5,868 nucleotides of DNA from F23-B02 sp963590435 (lineage in GTDB: Bacteria > Bacillota > Clostridia > Oscillospirales > Oscillospiraceae), in contig CAVAPG010000106.1 of NCBI GenBank assembly GCA_963590435.1, positions 1-5,868 of the forward strand. The letters run 5' to 3'. Position numbers and translations under genes: made by a program. How positions within the stretch are numbered: the stretch's first letter is position 1; each line of letters starts with the position of its first letter. Positions 5,729 to 5,868 of the stretch are shown here, one piece after another. The notes beneath the pieces were generated by a model, which was given only the letters and a program-made list of their open reading frames with translations, did not search any database and was not told where the DNA came from.

Positions 5729-5738
5729 TGACAGGCTG
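5723..5738 (-). repeat. Right terminal inverted repeat of the IS
   Basis: GTTCTTTGACAGGCTG, the exact reverse complement of 4243-4258. It is followed by AAT and the terminator palindrome. Confidence 0.9.
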
Positions 5739-5741
5739 AAT

Positions 5742-5768
5742 AAAAGCTCCCTCTCAGAGGGAGCTTTT
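5742..5768. terminator. 27-nt perfect palindrome, terminator of degV (copy 2)
   Basis: Same palindrome as 27-53 with C instead of G at the centre. On the minus strand it lies 20 nt past the degV stop codon and ends in a T-run, so it is the natural degV terminator. It would also stop readthrough from the IS. Confidence 0.85.
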
Positions 5769-5788
5769 AATTATATATTTTTTATTTA

Positions 5789-5868
5789 TCACGGCTGGCG
5801 GCTATTGCAGATATAGAACACCGTGAGCAGGCCGGGGCCGGTGTGCGCACCGATAACAACGCCGAGAG
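5789..5868 (-). CDS. DegV-family protein, C-terminal end (partial)
   Basis: The last 25-26 codons of a minus-strand gene that continues past the right edge; the stop TGA is at 5791-5789. The visible end reads GVVIGAHTGPGLLTVFYI. The G-A-H-T-G-P-G motif near the C-terminus is characteristic of DegV/fatty-acid-binding proteins (FakB-like), cytosolic lipid carriers. Only the tail is visible, so the call rests on this motif and its position. It converges with tetR, with the IS now between them. Confidence 0.8.
   Translation of the reverse strand, partial: LGVVIGAHTGPGLLTVFYICNSRQP

Larger units (their letters stand above)
4243..5738 (+). mobile_element. IS1182-family insertion sequence, transposase decayed
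   Basis: A 1496-bp element bounded by perfect 16-bp terminal inverted repeats: CAGCCTGTCAAAGAAC at 4243-4258 and its reverse complement at 5723-5738. The bases outside the repeats do not match. Inside is one transposase, split into four reading-frame pieces, with the DUF772-type N-terminal region and the DDE core of IS1182 elements. Both ends carry a hairpin. No short target duplication is evident beside the repeats (left flank GCGCAA, right flank AATAAA). The element lies between the tetR stop codon and a terminator palindrome belonging to degV. Confidence 0.9.
5244..5738 (+). pseudogene. Transposase C-terminal fragment, catalytic Glu
   Basis: Begins NDTYICPHGG, then the Cys cluster SCKDCPFKARC, and IERVFADAKEKHAMRYTHHR with the Glu of the DDE triad, followed by RGLARVTNWVRLKYAAMNLK typical of IS1182 C-termini. 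An ATG at 5244 gives a nominal start but no good ribosome binding site. The frame has no stop inside the element: it reads through the right terminal repeat (encoding FFDRL) and closes at 5814-5816, in flanking DNA that overlaps the degV end on the other strand. Confidence 0.85.

Noticed and set aside
1..5868. CRISPR array, tRNA, rRNA or att-site duplications
   Set aside because: No direct-repeat/spacer pattern, no cloverleaf-like sequence and no rRNA signature were seen on reading either strand.

Overview
The window looks like a piece of chromosome from an anaerobic, moderate-GC member of the Bacillota, probably a gut Clostridia/Oscillospirales-type bacterium. This is inferred from the AGGAGG-type ribosome binding sites, the consensus sigma-A promoters, many strong intrinsic terminators, a DegV-family gene end and a clostridial-style IS1182-family element. 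No rRNA, tRNA or CRISPR array was seen.

Layout. Positions 1-349 hold no convincing gene. They contain a perfect terminator palindrome (27-53), a solo insertion-sequence end (59-76) and a cluster of hairpins ending in a strong terminator (295-325). Positions 350-3417 carry a three-gene minus-strand operon, transcribed in the order MFS transporter, FMN-dependent NMO/FabK-like oxidoreductase, short-chain dehydrogenase. The intergenic gaps are 22 bp each. Positions 3418-3651 are a divergent control region with a near-consensus promoter in each direction and a dense set of palindromes. Positions 3652-4236 encode a TetR-family regulator on the plus strand. Positions 4243-5738 are an IS1182-family insertion sequence with 16-bp perfect terminal inverted repeats and a transposase broken by three frame disruptions. 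A second copy of the terminator palindrome (5742-5768) and the 3' end of a minus-strand degV gene (5789-5868) close the window.

How the genes fit together. The transporter and two redox enzymes form one transcription unit, facing away from a TetR regulator. This is the usual design of a substrate-inducible uptake-and-modification cassette. The substrate cannot be read from the sequence. A small molecule with a reducible double bond and a carbonyl or hydroxyl group is a reasonable guess.

The most unusual structure is at the edges. Positions 24-74 and 5723-5771 form a near-perfect inverted repeat (one substitution and one 2-nt gap). Each arm is a terminator palindrome followed by an inward-facing IS end. 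The operon, its regulator and the IS are therefore bracketed as a 5.7-kb composite-transposon-like unit, with hairpins immediately outside both ends. The control region is also notable: ATGTGAA half-sites recur at regular spacing, and a TGTGA-N6-TCACA palindrome sits exactly over the operon's -10 box.
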